64,000 bases of DNA from Acanthosoma haemorrhoidale (taxonomy: Eukaryota > Arthropoda > Insecta > Hemiptera > Acanthosomatidae): positions 112,233,138 to 112,297,137 of the forward strand of contig OV884014.1 in NCBI GenBank assembly GCA_930367205.1, in the 5' to 3' direction. The notes under the pieces are model-generated. The model was not told the DNA's origin. It saw nothing but the letters and a program-made list of their open reading frames with translations, and searched no databases. A program made the position numbers and the translations under genes. Positions 1 through 11,819 of this stretch are shown here, piece after piece; within the stretch, counting starts at the first letter, position 1; the number at the start of each line of letters is the position of its first letter.

Positions 1-490
1 GTAAATAGCTGGGCACCGTACAGCAGAGCTGGCCGGAGGATACATTTACAGATCATCAATTTGAGACGAAGTGACAGGTTGGGTGAAGTTAGCAAGTGCG
101 ATAGCCGGTAAGACCTGTGTCGTACTTTTTTCTATTTTATTGCTAAAATGAGTAGAGAAATGGAGATGCCTATCCATTTTTATACCCAGATAGTGCATTG
201 AGAAAGCCGGTGAGTTCTTTATACTATATGATTTTGGCAAGAATTTTTCCCCTTTTGGAGGAAGAAGATTAGGCAGTCGGTCTTCCCCGCGTTCACACTG
301 ATGTTTAACATGCCCAGTCTGTCACTGATAACGTTACAAACTGACTCGGCGTGTGTAAGAGCTCTTTGTGCACTCATGCTGCTGCTGTAAGCCGCAATGT
401 CGTCGGCGAAAGCGATTACAGTAGCTTTCTGATAGTTTGTCCCAACAATTTCAGATGTGTACATACTGAAAAGAACTTGTGGATTTGCAG
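1..490 (-). pseudogene. non-LTR retrotransposon reverse transcriptase fragment
   Basis: On the minus strand the frame at 464-219 contains VIAFADDIAAY, the FADD form of the RT catalytic YxDD box, preceded by VLFSMYTSEI, which fits the LSPxLFxIY region of LINE polymerases. The reading then moves to another frame (240-46), which carries YLGIKMDRHLHF, the usual start of the RT thumb. A third frame at 60-1 gives CILRPALLYGAQLF, the next conserved block. Three frames in less than 500 bp means at least two frameshifts, so this is a dead copy. It is cut by the left edge of the window. The clade is not certain; R1/Jockey-like is likely. Confidence 0.75.
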
Positions 491-1355
491 AAGTTATTTG
501 TTTTATTGAAATAACTTTCAGTTTGAGAGAACGGAAAAATTCTTATCGTATTGTATCGTGGTTATTCTGTATAGCAAGGTTATGTCGTTGATGATACCCA
601 TGTCTAGTTTGTTATAGTTAGTTTTACATGTGGAGGATACTGATGAAGCATAGGATATGTACGACTGATGCGATGACTTAATTGTAGGGTGTAAGTTTCT
701 TTTTGGGACTTTTTTTGTTCCAGACGCGGAAACACCACAACCTTACAAGTCAGAAATCTCTCTCGGACGACTGCGACAGTGTTACCGACGACAATACGGA
801 ATACCGTTTGCTACGTACAATAGTTTCCAACACATAAGCTAAGATTGGAAAATTTAAGTTGAGCCCTTTTGCCGTACACGGAGTTTAAGGGTTACACTGC
901 TAATATTGTCCCAGGGAATATGTTTGCCCCATGCGCCCTTAGCAGATCGTTTAATATACATGAGTTGACTCGCTGCCCTGTACCTGCCCGGCCTTCAAAC
1001 ATTTCCCACTAAAGTAATTAGCTCTTCCTTTTATAGAGGGGGGGTTCTTGCAGGGTTGTGTAGCCCCTGGAGTACACAGTAAAATCCAAGATTGAAACAG
1101 CGCAAGCGCATCGAATTCAACACAAAATAAAAACATTATCCATTAACTCATTAGTTTCGGTAAATACAACAACGTACGAGTGACCGATAACGATATTGGT
1201 TAGGTTTTAAGTTTTAATTTCGATAACTACGGGGTATTTACCACAGGTGTCCGAAGATTTTACTTTGAATAATGGTAGAAAACTTTTAAAAAATTGTGCA
1301 GAAGAGTACACTAATGCTAGAGAAAATACATATACGAAATCTGACAGTTGCAAAG
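491..1355. other. no gene recognised
   Basis: AT-rich sequence between the LINE fragment and the mariner 5' end. Short open frames on the minus strand (951-1136, 1207-1395) match nothing I recognise. The second runs into the mariner terminal repeat, so it is not a gene. Confidence 0.5.
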
Positions 1356-1585
1356 GGTGTCCCAGAATTAACGCAAGACTTGAATCTGCCGCCATTTGTG
1401 CAGTAAAGTTCTGGCAACCCTAAAAAAAAACGATTTGACGGCTGACAGTTAAGGCTTAGTAAACATGGAGCGTTACACGATAGAACAACGTGTCTTTATT
1501 GTTGAACATTATCTCAAAAATAATGAAAGTTTGGTGGCCGCAGTTAAGGCTTAGTAAACATGGAGCGTTACACGATAGGACGTGC
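1356..1585 (+). mobile_element. 5' end of a mariner-superfamily transposon
   Basis: It begins with the terminal sequence GGTGTCCCAGAATTAACGCA, and the same terminus is seen again near 4136. After about 110 bp of leader an ATG at 1465 opens a frame reading MERYTIEQRVFIVEHYLKNN, the N-terminal helix-turn-helix (DUF4817-type) of a large insect transposase family. The frame is lost after about 28 codons, where a 37-bp duplication of the start-codon region interrupts it. The rest of the transposase is absent here. Confidence 0.7.
1447..1578 (+). repeat. 37-bp direct repeat around the transposase start codon
   Basis: The 37 bp at 1447-1483, which include ATGGAGCGTTACACGATAG, recur without change at 1542-1578. 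The spacer between them encodes the first residues of the transposase. This looks like a slippage or repair duplication. Confidence 0.85.
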
Positions 1586-1639
1586 CTTTTAAGAAATTTG
1601 ATTGGCTACATTTTCAAACGGGTGCACGACATAGTTATA

Positions 1640-1710
1640 GGGCATAGTTATAGAGCATAGTTATGGGGCATAGTTATAGGGCATAGTTATAGGGCATAGT
1701 TATAGGGCTT
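1640..1710 (+). repeat. short tandem array of ATAGTTATAGGGC
   Basis: About six units of 13-14 bp (CATAGTTATAGGG, with variants AGAG and GGGG) inside the left inverted arm. The right arm near 3945-3990 has about three. Confidence 0.85.
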
Positions 1711-1964
1711 AGATACCTCTGTAATCTAACAAAGGTTGGTTTGTCATAAAGCGAACAAACTAAAGTAGTAAACCATTAAACAAGGAAGCAGGCCTATATA
1801 AACTCTGCAGAATACTGATCTGGGCCAATTTTTCACAACTCCTCACTCACACTGTCCTTCTGCAGTCACCTCCATTGTATGGTTAATAGTATTTACAGTA
1901 AACTAAAGCCATTATTGTCAGTTGTTTTTTTTTAATAAATAAAATGAATTTTAATTCTTTACTG

Positions 1965-2215
1965 TTGCGAGATCCGGTGACGCGGCTGACGGAGGAGCGC
2001 GGGGGACTTCCCAAGACTCCGCTTCCTCTTTCTCATGCGAGGGAGGTGACAACCGTGTGGACTTGGGAGGTCTCTGGGCTGTTTGTAAATACTTTATGAA
2101 TGAGCGAGAGAGAGAAAATTGTAAAAATATAGTTTGAATGAGAACATTTATCTCAATTACTTATTGCCCAATGAGGCATATTGTAATTTTATAATAATGA
2201 AGCTGTTTATAATAT
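1965..2215 (+). mobile_element. Jockey-type LINE 3' end (family A), truncated copy
   Basis: The segment with GGTGACGCGGCTGACGGAGG and GGGCTGTTTGTAAATACT, followed by the AT-rich tail with TTGCCCAATGAGGC, matches the 3' ends at 28320-28690 (+) and 29660-29930 (-). Those two follow a Jockey-like RT, so this is a severely 5'-truncated copy with only 3' untranslated sequence. Confidence 0.7.
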
Positions 2216-3545
2216 ATAATGTTGTGAGAGCTTTAATTGTTTTAATAATTGTCCGATAGAGGCCATACAAATTATCCTAAACAATAATTAATTAATACAT
2301 TTATCTGGAAATGTAATAAAATAAAAAAGCACAATGCTGAATTAAATCACTATTGAGCATCCGTCACGATATCAATGTCACCCTATTGGTCGCTAGAATA
2401 AACTGATTTAGGCCAATAGGAAATCAATTTTTTTCTCTTTACTGGAGTTAAAAGCCTTCACAGTTTCGTTATCGGCCACATCCCATGCAGAAAAAATGAG
2501 GGACTTTCAAAAATCCTGTTCGTGATCATAACGAATTTTTTGTTTGTTGAGGGCGAATTTTTATTTTACTTTGAGGACAAATTTTGGAAAATTGTAAATC
2601 TAACCGCACAGGAATAGAGGGTAGATACTTCTTTACGATCCCGGTAAACGGATGAAAGATCTACTTCAGGGTTCTTTGAGACACTGCTTAAATAAGCTCT
2701 TGATTTTCCTTTAATCAGCCAGGGAATCCTATTTTATCCTTATTTCCTCAATTCCTCCTTCCTTATTCTAAGCCAGCATGGAATAACTATTATTCTGAAT
2801 AGTCAAGATAGCCCCTTCACAGATACAAAGGGATTGCCTGGGAACATTATTATAACAAAAAAAAATCAACAATACCATCTTTCAAGTTATAATCTGAAAT
2901 TTGTTTGCGATCTTCTCTGATTTTATCGTGCCGGAAAAAAAAATTGCATCAAACGAGTTATTTTTCCGGCAATTTCATTGTATTGCAGTTTTTATACGGA
3001 GTAAAAAATACAACGAAAAGTTTAAAAAAAGTCCTGTATCTCTTATTTTAATGAAGTAGCCACTTGATCGAAAATACAACAAGGCAACAATAAATTCAAA
3101 GGCAACTCAAAAAACAAATTTGTAGGAGCCAAAAGTATAGATCACTTATTCAATCCTTTTCTAATTGTTTCTCAATATTACAACTTTTAAATTTTACAAA
3201 TCTCAAAAGCTGTGGTCAATTCACTATTTTATTTCCTTTATTACATTTATGGGGGGGGCCGGGGGGAATCAACTCATTCTCTAACCGGTATAAAATCGAT
3301 AGTTGTATGTTTGTTATTTTTATCTGTGTATTAACTAGAACCTTTTCGATAGAGAAAATTTAAGAATGAATACCTTTAAATAAAAAAAAAAACCTGATTG
3401 GATTGAATCTCGTTCCTGGAGAGAGAATAACGAGATAAAGAGAGGGAGAGTGAGACAGAGAAAAAAAAAAGAAAGATAAAAATAAAATGAAAACAAGGGC
3501 TCCTCAAGCGAAGTGCCCTTATTATACGAGAGGGTAGGTCTGGAA
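2216..3545. other. no gene recognised
   Basis: AT-rich non-coding sequence with homopolymer runs (G/C run near 3251-3267, A runs near 3383 and 3462) and a purine-rich stretch at 3418-3490. I see no exon or RNA gene. Confidence 0.5.
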
Positions 3546-3565
3546 ATGGCCCCCCTCCCCGCGAA

Positions 3566-3892
3566 ATGGCAGGAGGAGGAGAGGGACTTACCGGGAATAC
3601 GGGGAATAGCAGTCTCCCGAAAACTGGGCCGTGGCAGTCTAAATCCCCCTCTGAGACCTACCCCAATGTATTAGAGCGCGTCAACCCTTTTTATTTACTG
3701 CCCGTCCAGCCTATAACTGGGTCCCTTATCCTTATCATATCCTCCTTATATCCAGCCCGGGTTTCCCCGGATCGTCTTGTCTCCAGTGGAAGGTGTTTGC
3801 AGTCGATCGATCGGCTGGCCGTGGAAGACTATTCAGAGAATATTTTTATTCAAATCGAATATTTAATAGCTAAAGTCTTTCTGATAGCTTGA
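3566..3892 (+). CDS. 108-codon open frame, unassigned, probably not a gene
   Basis: An ATG-started frame lies in a patch clearly richer in GC than its surroundings, just inside the right inverted arm. The sequence has no signal peptide, obvious motif or family likeness that I recognise. The GC shift could mark a fragment of a mobile-element ORF. Chance is equally possible. Confidence 0.15.
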   Translation: MAGGGEGLTGNTGNSSLPKTGPWQSKSPSETYPNVLERVNPFYLLPVQPITGSLILIISSLYPARVSPDRLVSSGRCLQSIDRLAVEDYSENIFIQIEYLIAKVFLIA

Positions 3893-4135
3893 AGTGTGTA
3901 AATTTTACATTCAATCTTTGTTAGATTACAGGCGTATCTAATCCCTATAACTATGCCCCATAACTATGCTCTATAACTATGCCCTATGACACTATGCCGT
4001 GTACCCGTTTGAAAATGTAGCCCATCAAATTTCTTAGTCAATTAAATGACCAAATCATGATACGAAACTATTTTATTTATATGAAGGGTGTGTTCTTATT
4101 GTTCATAGGGACGTTTGTCTGCTTCATACTTATAA

Positions 4136-4600
4136 AGGTGTCCCAGAACTAACGCAAGATTTGATTTAAATAGAAAACACAGTTTTTAGTATTTTTGTTG
4201 TTATTTTTTTATTTGATTATAAAGTTGGGGTAGGGTTATTTATGGAATAGCACATCGGGCAAATGGCCTCCACGACTTTGCTGGCACATACGCACTCTTT
4301 TGTCGAAATTTTCCATGACCATTTGGCATAAATGTGGTTGAATTTCGTTGATGCAGCGTTGAATTTCCTCTTTTAATGCACGGGTGGATGTGGGCTTGTT
4401 GACATACACCTTTGAATTTAAATAATCCCATAAAAAGAAATCTTAAGGTGTCAAATCACACGATCTAAGGGGCCAATTCTGATCACCGGAACGAGAGAGT
4501 ACACGACCTGGAAATGTCTCATGCAGTATTTGAACTGACTCATGGGCTGTATGGCATGTGGCACCATCTTTTTATGCCGTAACGATTTCGACGGAGTAGC
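4136..4600 (-). pseudogene. C-terminal fragment of a mariner-superfamily transposase
   Basis: Read on the minus strand from about 4590, one frame gives DGATCHTA, then QNWPLRSCDLTP, a stop, then DFFLWDYLNSKVYV, and ends CQQSRGGHLPDVLFHK before a stop near 4240. These are the last catalytic-domain blocks of the same DUF4817/IS630-type family whose N-terminus lies at 1465. The in-frame stop and missing upstream half make it dead. The terminus GGTGTCCCAGAACTAACGCA at 4137 closes it, so orientation is opposite to the 1356 copy. Confidence 0.8.
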
Positions 4601-5580
4601 CCGCCAACCTTAGGGGGTTAAGGATACCAGTCACGACACGTATTAAAAAATGTTTAAAACTAAAACATAAAAACTAAACCAAACCATGCAGCAATAAAAC
4701 GGAATGTTTAGAGAAAAATGAGACGTAGCAGTCACAAATAAATAATAAGCAGTAAAAATAGTCTAAAATATAGAAACTATTTAACAACAAAATAGAAAAA
4801 GTCTACGCCAAACGTCCGATTGGTTAAAACGGTTTAAAATCTAATCTCTAAATAAAACATTAAACTATTACCTAGAAGGATTTAAATACATCCCTAGTCT
4901 CAATTAAAATGAAATAATAAATAAATAGATAAAAAAAATCCTTATTAGAACGAATCAGCACAAATCGAAACATTGTAAATTTCAAAATGAGGGATAGACC
5001 AACCACACTTTTAGACTATATGTTGTCTGTGAATTTGGTTTTATTACTGGATGAAATGGTTCCTCAACTATTGTTTTATTTAAAAGGCTAAACAATAACG
5101 ATAATCCTTCACCTAGGCCTTCACAAATACACTTACCATACTTGGTCCAGGTGATATCACATAAGTATATACACAATTATATAAGTATACATAGGCAATT
5201 TTGAATTAAAAATATTGACAACTTTTACCATATATTTTTTAAACTGTGATTTGTATGTCCTAATTGGTTTACAATTATTTGATCTTGTGCTATTTTGATC
5301 TGTATTCTGACTATTATTGGCTGGCTATTTGAGTGCGGTAAACTTTTAAATTTAATTTTAAAATTTAAGCTTTTATGAATAAATATGTATTTTTTTTCAA
5401 TTAGAAATGTCAATATAGAGGATAGTAATTCCTAATCCTTAATTCAATTAAAGGACTGTCGTTCCCAATGTTTACTTTCCATGGAAATAAAAATGTTTAT
5501 TCAGTCTCATTTGCTTTCTGGAGCAGCAAATTTTTTAGTTTTCGGCTTCGATATTTTAATTTTCTCAATTTTAAGTTTAA
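4601..5580. other. no gene recognised
   Basis: AT-rich, no convincing coding frame. Minus-strand frames at 4982-5176 and 5225-5413 have no recognisable motif. The left terminal repeat of the Tc1 copy that follows should lie here, but I could not find it. Confidence 0.45.
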
Positions 5581-5582
5581 AA

Positions 5583-6475
5583 ATGCCTCTTCGTGCTGAG
5601 GATGTTGCAAGCGGTGTGGCACTTATTGATTATGGACGTTTCATTAGATATGCAGCTAATGCCATCGGAGTTCCCTATGAAACTCTACGAGACGTCGTCA
5701 GGCGTTTTCGAGAAACTGGGTCTTACCATAGAAGGGCCGGTTCTGGACGGCCTAGGGAAACAGAACCACAGGATGACCGGTTTCTTACTTTAAGAATTTT
5801 ACGAAACCGGCACCTTACCGTTGTTCAAGCAGTTCGTAAGAGGACCAGAATTGGCCAGAACTCACAGAGTTACACGGCTGGCTTTTGCTCGAGAACACAG
5901 TCATTGGACTATGGACGAATGGTGTGCTGTACTTTTTACAGATGAATCTAGATTTGCTCTACGATCTCCAGACGGACGTAAAAGGGTGTAGAGAAGAATA
6001 AATGAAAGGTATGCAGCCTGTAATTTCACCCAGAGCCAACCTTTTCAACGTGGTTCCTTAATGGGCTGGGATTTCAATGGAGTGCCGCCCAGAATTGTTT
6101 GTTGTTCGTGGAGGGTCTTTGACGGCCACTCGCTATGTAGATGAGATTTTGGAACCTCATTTGTTGCCTATCCTCATCGAAATCAGCGATCATTCATTTC
6201 TAATGCACGATAATGCACGTCCACATGTCGCTCGCATAGTACAGACGTTCCTTCATCAGCACAACATTGAGGTCTTAGCCTGGCCAGTACGTTCTCCAGA
6301 TTTGAACCCTGTCGAGCATTTATGGGATAACCTCGGAAGACGAATAAGAGCGCGTTCAGCACTTCCTGATACACTGCAGGACCTTGAAAGGGCTCTTCGG
6401 GAAGAATGGGCTAACCTCCAGCAAAGGGACGTTTCCCGACTGGTGGAAAGTTTGTCGAGGCGTCTTCAATAAGTA
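5583..6475 (+). pseudogene. Tc1-like DD34E transposase, broken
   Basis: The N-terminal helix-turn-helix part reads from MPLRAEDVASGVALI at 5583 through a homeodomain-like block ending RRAGSGRPRETEPQDDRF. The catalytic part keeps all three acidic positions: LFTDESRF (near 5935-5960), MHDNARPH and NPVEHLWD (6077-6472 frame). I count 34 residues between the second Asp and the Glu, the Tc1 spacing. It cannot make one protein: the HTH frame shifts near 5850, a stop follows near 5987, and a further shift occurs near 6070. Total length (about 300 codons) is close to the family norm of about 340, so damage is mainly point indels and stops. Confidence 0.85.
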
Positions 6476-7045
6476 ATAAAGGCAAGAGGAGGACATACGC
6501 GCTATTAAATGATCATGTCATTAATTTCTTTTAGGGTAGAAATGGTTATTTTTCAATTTTTTTTTTCATGTTTCACATTTCACATTTTGATTTTAAATTT
6601 TTAAACAAAGACTCATTTAATAAACGTTAAAAACCTTACTAAAGGTAAAAAATATTTTATAAATTCAATAAATAATAAGTATTATATACAATTACCATGT
6701 ATTATATACAATCCAATTTTTTTACAAGAGGGTGTAATTTTTTGCTTGTCAGTGTATTTCATAAATTTTTGAAAATTTTACCTAACAGCCACCCTCCCCC
6801 CAAAAAAATCCCACGTCTAGCCTTACTTAATTACAATTAAGTTTCGTATTCGCAATAAATAACAATAATATAGTTTAATGCCTTACGATAGACCTATAAT
6901 TATTTTTCTTAAATATAAAATTAACAACCGATTATGCAAAGACGAAACATTTTCTCCTTCACTTAGTTCAAAATAAAAATGGAGTAAACGCAGATTCGAT
7001 AGTAAATTATTATTATCGAAGAACTAATGAAAACTCTTCCGAAAC

Positions 7046-7099
<54 letters not shown>

Positions 7100-8394
7100 C
7101 TCTCTCTCGTAATTCTCGAGTCTTGTTTCATTAGACAGAACAACTGGCGAATCTCAGGAGAAGAAGAACAACTGTATGATAAAGTTGAGATGAAAATGAA
7201 AAGTTGAGAAGGAGGGAGAAAATGTCCTAGATCATTGTGGCAGAGGCCCTCCTCCTCACAGCTACATCTATCTGCACAGCCTTCCTAATCAAAAACCTAA
7301 TGCAACCCTTCATTCTTTTTTTTTATGTCATCTCTCGCGGGTTTTATTTCCAAAGGGAAAGATGAAATTATCAGAGACATTAATTAGTACTTTGATTAAA
7401 CTAATAATTCACCTTTTAAGGGGGTTTTGTCGATTTTTTAAAACCTGTGTACTGGTGGGGGGGGGGGGGTCTGACTGTTCTGGTTTTCGATTATACTGAG
7501 TATGGCATCAAACTAAATATCCTGATTAACAGTTTTTGTGAAATTTGCGTGAATGATTTACTATATTCATTGTAAGACAAATTTGTCAATTATCAATTAT
7601 TGGACTATTTCTTCAAAAAGTCTCAATAACATTTTGCAACGAATACCTTCATTGAATTATAACTAATGTTGTATTACTTGTTTTGAGTATCCTAATGTAC
7701 ATTTTGGGTTGGTAGCTTTTAGGTTTCTAAGGTTCAGTTCTACACGTTTATATTTCTCATACAACAGAGTGTTTGTATCTCAAATTTTTTTTCATTGTAA
7801 CCGACTAGAAATGGCTGGCATGAACTCTTCAGTATTAGTATGTATAGTTAATATATTAATATTGTAACTCTCAGAGCAGTCAATAAGAAGAATGGAATCC
7901 ATACAAACTCAATTGGCCAAACAATATCATAATGATACAAACTCAACTCACAATTCAAACGGCCAGACCTACGTCAAGTATTTACTGGCAGTAAATATCA
8001 GGGTCTTTATCAGGATAAATAAACTGAGCATGTTCAGTGCACTTAGTTCATTCGTCTCAATTATTGTATCCCTTCACAGGGGGTTACTAAATTCCTAATA
8101 CTTCAAAAGCTAAGTATAATTGTGAGGAAGTGTTTACTTTTAAGTTAAAGAGAATTTAAAATATTTCTCTTTAATTTATTTTGGAACATAAGAAAACATA
8201 TCCTGCTTGACGTTGAACTAAATGAGATAGCAACCCCCTATTATATGCAACGCAGTAAAATATCAAAATTAAATATGATATAATAATACCAATCGCATGA
8301 AATTTCATTGAGTAACTCATTATATGTTTAAATACTTTTATCGGTGAGTTTTTATAATACTTGCTTTATAAATAATATTTATAATCTTCCTAAG
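6476..8394. other. no gene recognised
   Basis: Non-coding, AT-rich. Contains the TC microsatellite and an 11-nt G run near 7459. A 68-codon frame at 7892-8098 lacks any motif. Confidence 0.5.
7049..7108. repeat. (TC)n microsatellite
   Basis: Uninterrupted TC dinucleotides run from 7049 to about 7095, then an imperfect continuation to 7108. Confidence 0.97.
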
Positions 8395-8890
8395 AACTAG
8401 TAGAAGGAGCCTGAGGAGATCTGTATACCTGCCTCGTGGCTTTATGGAAGTCACTGATGGTTCCCTGTTATTTTTAAGTAAGCAACCGCACCCCTCCAAG
8501 ACCTCCCTACTTCCCAGAACCTTACCCTTTTCTGTTACACATATGTCTCAGTTTTATCCCCAGACCCTACTCGTCCCTAGACCTTCCATCCAGTATGTAG
8601 TAACACAACTCTTAATATTTGTACATATCATTGTTTTGATTGTACTTTATAATAAAGCTTTTCTTTCTTTTCTTTTAAAAGACTCTCCTCTACAAAGAGT
8701 ATTTAACTGTCGTTTGGACGCGATGTAAGGGCCCCAAGTGGCTTGTCTATTAGAAGACCTAAGTAAGTGGTCTGGTATTTGACAGGAAAGGGTTGATTGA
8801 AAAGCAATACTGGAGGACAGGATGAGCGATGGAGGGTGAAGGTGACATGAGAGAACTCGTCAGCACTCACTTAGGAACTCATGGAGAAGT
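8395..8890 (+). mobile_element. LTR-like repeat, family B copy 1 plus 3' shared flank
   Basis: Begins AGAACTAGTAGAAGGAGCCT and carries an AATAAAGCTTTTCTTTC polyadenylation-like block near 8650, then CTCTACAAAGAGTATTTAAC near 8690-8709. The same order occurs at 10969-11310 (+) and 12727-13108 (-). The following 180 bp, from TCGTTTGGACGCGATG, are also shared with the 11 kb copy. An AATAAA close to the 3' end and variable sequence after the same endpoint in other copies suggest an LTR, but the TG...CA ends are not clear. Confidence 0.55.
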
Positions 8891-8904
8891 TAAAAAATAA
8901 TGAT

Positions 8905-9000
8905 AGCTTCATAATAAAGCCTTTCTTTCTTTTCTTTTAAAAGACTCTCCTCTACAAGAGTATTTAACTGGCGCACCGAACAGGCACCTGGCAGTATACT
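8905..9000 (+). mobile_element. family B 3' end with primer-site-like junction
   Basis: Only the last 70 bp of the repeat (AATAAAGCC to TATTTAACTG) are present. They are followed at once by TGGCGCACCGAACAGGCAC, which is one inserted base and one mismatch away from a tRNA-Lys(UUU) primer-binding site. This would make the boundary an LTR/PBS junction, and the sequence to about 9390 internal leader. The inference rests on this one copy. Confidence 0.4.
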
Positions 9001-9390
9001 CAGTAAATTCACGGGAGTCCACCATCTAGAGATCCCTCATTTGGCAACGGACGGTGAGACAACCCCAATAGCGTGATAAGGCCGATGCAAATACCTCTGG
9101 AAAGATACCCCACAGGACAGGACTTTGCCGATATTGGGTACTGATCTATTTCAATATATTTTCACCAGGTAATACCCTAAAGAAATTCGTTATATATCTG
9201 AGGAAGTTGAAAGAAGAAGAAAGCTAGTTTACATTGAAGACATCATTCACTTGGGGCCTGCGAAGTTTAAGTCAGAAGTTGAAGACGATTGTCATCAAGC
9301 CGAGAAGATCCGAAGAAATATTCTTTGTATCTGTGAGTAATTACTGAATTATAAGATTGCTTAGATAACAGGATCTGGGATTGTTTGGCT

Positions 9391-9512
9391 TCCAGTATGT
9401 AGTAATGTAACTCTTAATATTTGTATATACCAGTGTTTTGCTTGTACTTCACACTAAAGCTTTTCTTTCTCTTCTTTTAAAAGACCCTCCCCAACAAAGA
9501 TTGTTTAACTGG
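9391..9512 (+). mobile_element. family B partial copy
   Basis: From TTCCAGTATGTAGTAATGTA through CTAAAGCTTTTCTTTC to TTGTTTAACTG this follows the 3' 120 bp of family B with scattered substitutions. It is then followed by unrelated DNA. Confidence 0.65.
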
Positions 9513-10968
9513 TGGATTTGAAGAATTTTTGAATGCCGAAAATAAATATTAATCTGTTACTTAAAATAAACAATAAAGAGAACATCTGTACAGAACAGAT
9601 ATTTTTAAATCGAATTATCCATGAAAAGAAATACCGCCACTAACACATACAAACAAAATGTTGTTGGTAATTCATGTATTTTGACACTTAGCAGGAGATT
9701 TACTTGTTGTACAGCTGATGACATATTATCAGTACAGCAGTAAGCCCAGAGATAACAAGTATTGAGCTGAGCGGGGGGGAACAAGGCCCCAAAGCCCCCC
9801 CCCGCCTTTGGCTGATAACAGAACTGATAGCATTGTCGGCTCTGGCTGGCTGAGATATTGCCGCGGTTGCCTTCTCTCTATCTGTCCGCATCTATCAAGT
9901 CTTAGGCACTTGGTGCATATTTATGGCTGTCGTGTCAAAGTAGATGCCCGACTTTCGGCCATTCGTAGGACAATGATTAAGAGTCTAATCTTATAAAGAG
10001 CTTTGAGATAACAAATAGACAGTATTTGTCGTTTAAAATGAATAATGACACGGTTTGTGAGTTTTTCTTGAACTTTAAACAGCTCCAAAAACAACGAAAC
10101 TTCTTAAAATACACCAAACAAACGTCGTATGGTCGTAAAATTTTAAAATTGAACTAAAATTCTTATAAGTGCTAGAAATGATCACTCAGGAACTGGACAA
10201 TCGTTTGTGGGAATATTGAAGGGGGCTTATAAGGGCTACATTTTTTTCCAACAACTGCAGATTTTAAGTGCGATTTGAGTTCAGGCGAGAGTGAAACCTG
10301 CAATAAAAATGAAACCGAAACAAAAGCATTGTCCCTACATAGCCAGAAGACCTAAGATATTGAATGCATACGGACGCTCAAGTGCTGTGCATATTTAAGA
10401 TATGCACACTCCGTGATCCTCCCTGCTTTGGGCGAAGGCTTCCCCCTCCCATATCTACCCGCACATGAATAAATATGCATATGAGTCTTTTTTCTTCTTC
10501 TTTTTCCATCTTCTTGGCTCATGGGATCAAATGCAAAGAGACTCCTCGCCGAATGCTCTTTTGCGTGGCTTTACCTTTTCTCTGGTGTGTCCATACTCGG
10601 CCATTCCTAAGCCAATAACCCTCTGGTAACTCATAAATAATAGCTTTGCTTATGAATATTTCCTTCTCATAACCACGAGTTCTGTTTACACAGTCTTGTT
10701 ACTTTGGCGTCGCTCTGGATGACCAGAGATGAGATGGCAGTATAGAAGATTAGCATACGGATTAGGATCGCCACGAGACGGGTATGGAAGTTCTGCTAGT
10801 GGGATGTCTTGAATGAACGGGATGTTGAGATCAGCGTGAAGGGTACTTAGAATTCTGGATTGCAATGTTCTATTCCTCAGTACCAGAAAGATGGAGGATA
10901 GTCTAGGTCTAAATCAGTCTCTTGTTTTCTATTGTTATTTTAGAAGGTTTGTACGCGAGTTTCGTCAG
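9513..10968. other. no gene recognised; GC-rich hairpin at 9769-9805
   Basis: Mostly AT-rich. At 9769-9805 a G-run (GCGGGGGGG) and a C-run (CCCCCCCCCGC) face each other across about 18 nt, giving a strong potential stem. Overlapping short frames on both strands at 9700-9996 read through it but have no motifs. Confidence 0.5.
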
Positions 10969-11490
10969 TTTTATAATGCTAATATTATATATAATGCTAA
11001 AAGTAGAAGGGGCTTGAGCAGAACTGTATACCTGCCTTGTGACTTGATGAAAGTCACTGATGGTTCCTGTTATTTTTAAGTAAGCAACCACATCTCTCCA
11101 AGACCTGCCTAGTTCCCATAATCATCCTTTTCTTATGCATATATGTCTCAGCTTTAGCCCCAGACCCCACTTGGCCCTAGACATTCCACCCAGTATGCAG
11201 TAACATAACTCTTAATAGTTGTATAAACCTGTGTTTTGATTGTACTTCATAATAAAGCTTTTCTTTCTTTTCTTTTAAAAGACTCTCCTCTACAAAGATT
11301 ATTTAACTGTCGTTTGGACGCGATGTAAGGGCCCCAAGTGGCTTGTCTATTAGAAGTCCTAAGTAGTTAGGCTGGGATTGACAAGAAAGTGTTGATTGAA
11401 AAGCAATACTAGAGGACAGGATGAGCGATGGAGGGTAAAGGTGACATGAGAGAACTCGCCAGCACTCACTTAGAAACTCTTGGAGAAGTT
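10969..11490 (+). mobile_element. family B copy 4 with 3' shared flank
   Basis: Starts TTTTATAATGCTAATATTAT, includes GTAGAAGGGGCTTGAGCAGA and the AATAAAGCTT block, and ends at TTATTTAACTG (11310). Then about 180 bp homologous to 8711-8890 follow. Confidence 0.6.
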
Positions 11491-11800
11491 TAAAAAAATA
11501 ATGTTAAAATTAAATACACGTAATAGAATAGAATAGAAAACAAAAATTATTCCACGATAAAGTCCTCTATGATTAACATTATTGCTCAGATGACAAATCC
11601 AATAAATAAAAAGAACTATTGTATCATAAAAAAAATGACATAGCTTAATACAGTATACAATTCTGTAAGAAAAAATAATAATTTAGTAAATATTAGTAAA
11701 GTCATAGATGGAAACACCTATAAGAAACAAAGAAAGAATATGCAGAAGACTACACAATACCGTTAAATTAATACAAAAACAGTAACATACAAGCATAATA
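11491..11800. other. no gene recognised
   Basis: AT-rich spacer between family B and the LINE end; nothing seen. Confidence 0.5.
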
Positions 11801-11819
11801 TACGACACTAAAAACAAAA

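Larger units (their letters stand above)
1590..4036. repeat. inverted repeat pair, arms 1590-1734 and 3916-4036
   Basis: The left arm starts TAAGAAATTTGATTGGCTAC, runs through copies of CATAGTTATAGGG, and ends GTAATCTAACAAAGG. The reverse complement of 3916-4036 follows the same order with a few substitutions and fewer internal units. The arms are 121-145 bp and enclose about 2.2 kb. They may be the ends of a foldback-type transposon or two copies of one MITE in opposite orientation. The enclosed DNA holds a LINE 3' end, so the interval is composite. Confidence 0.7.
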
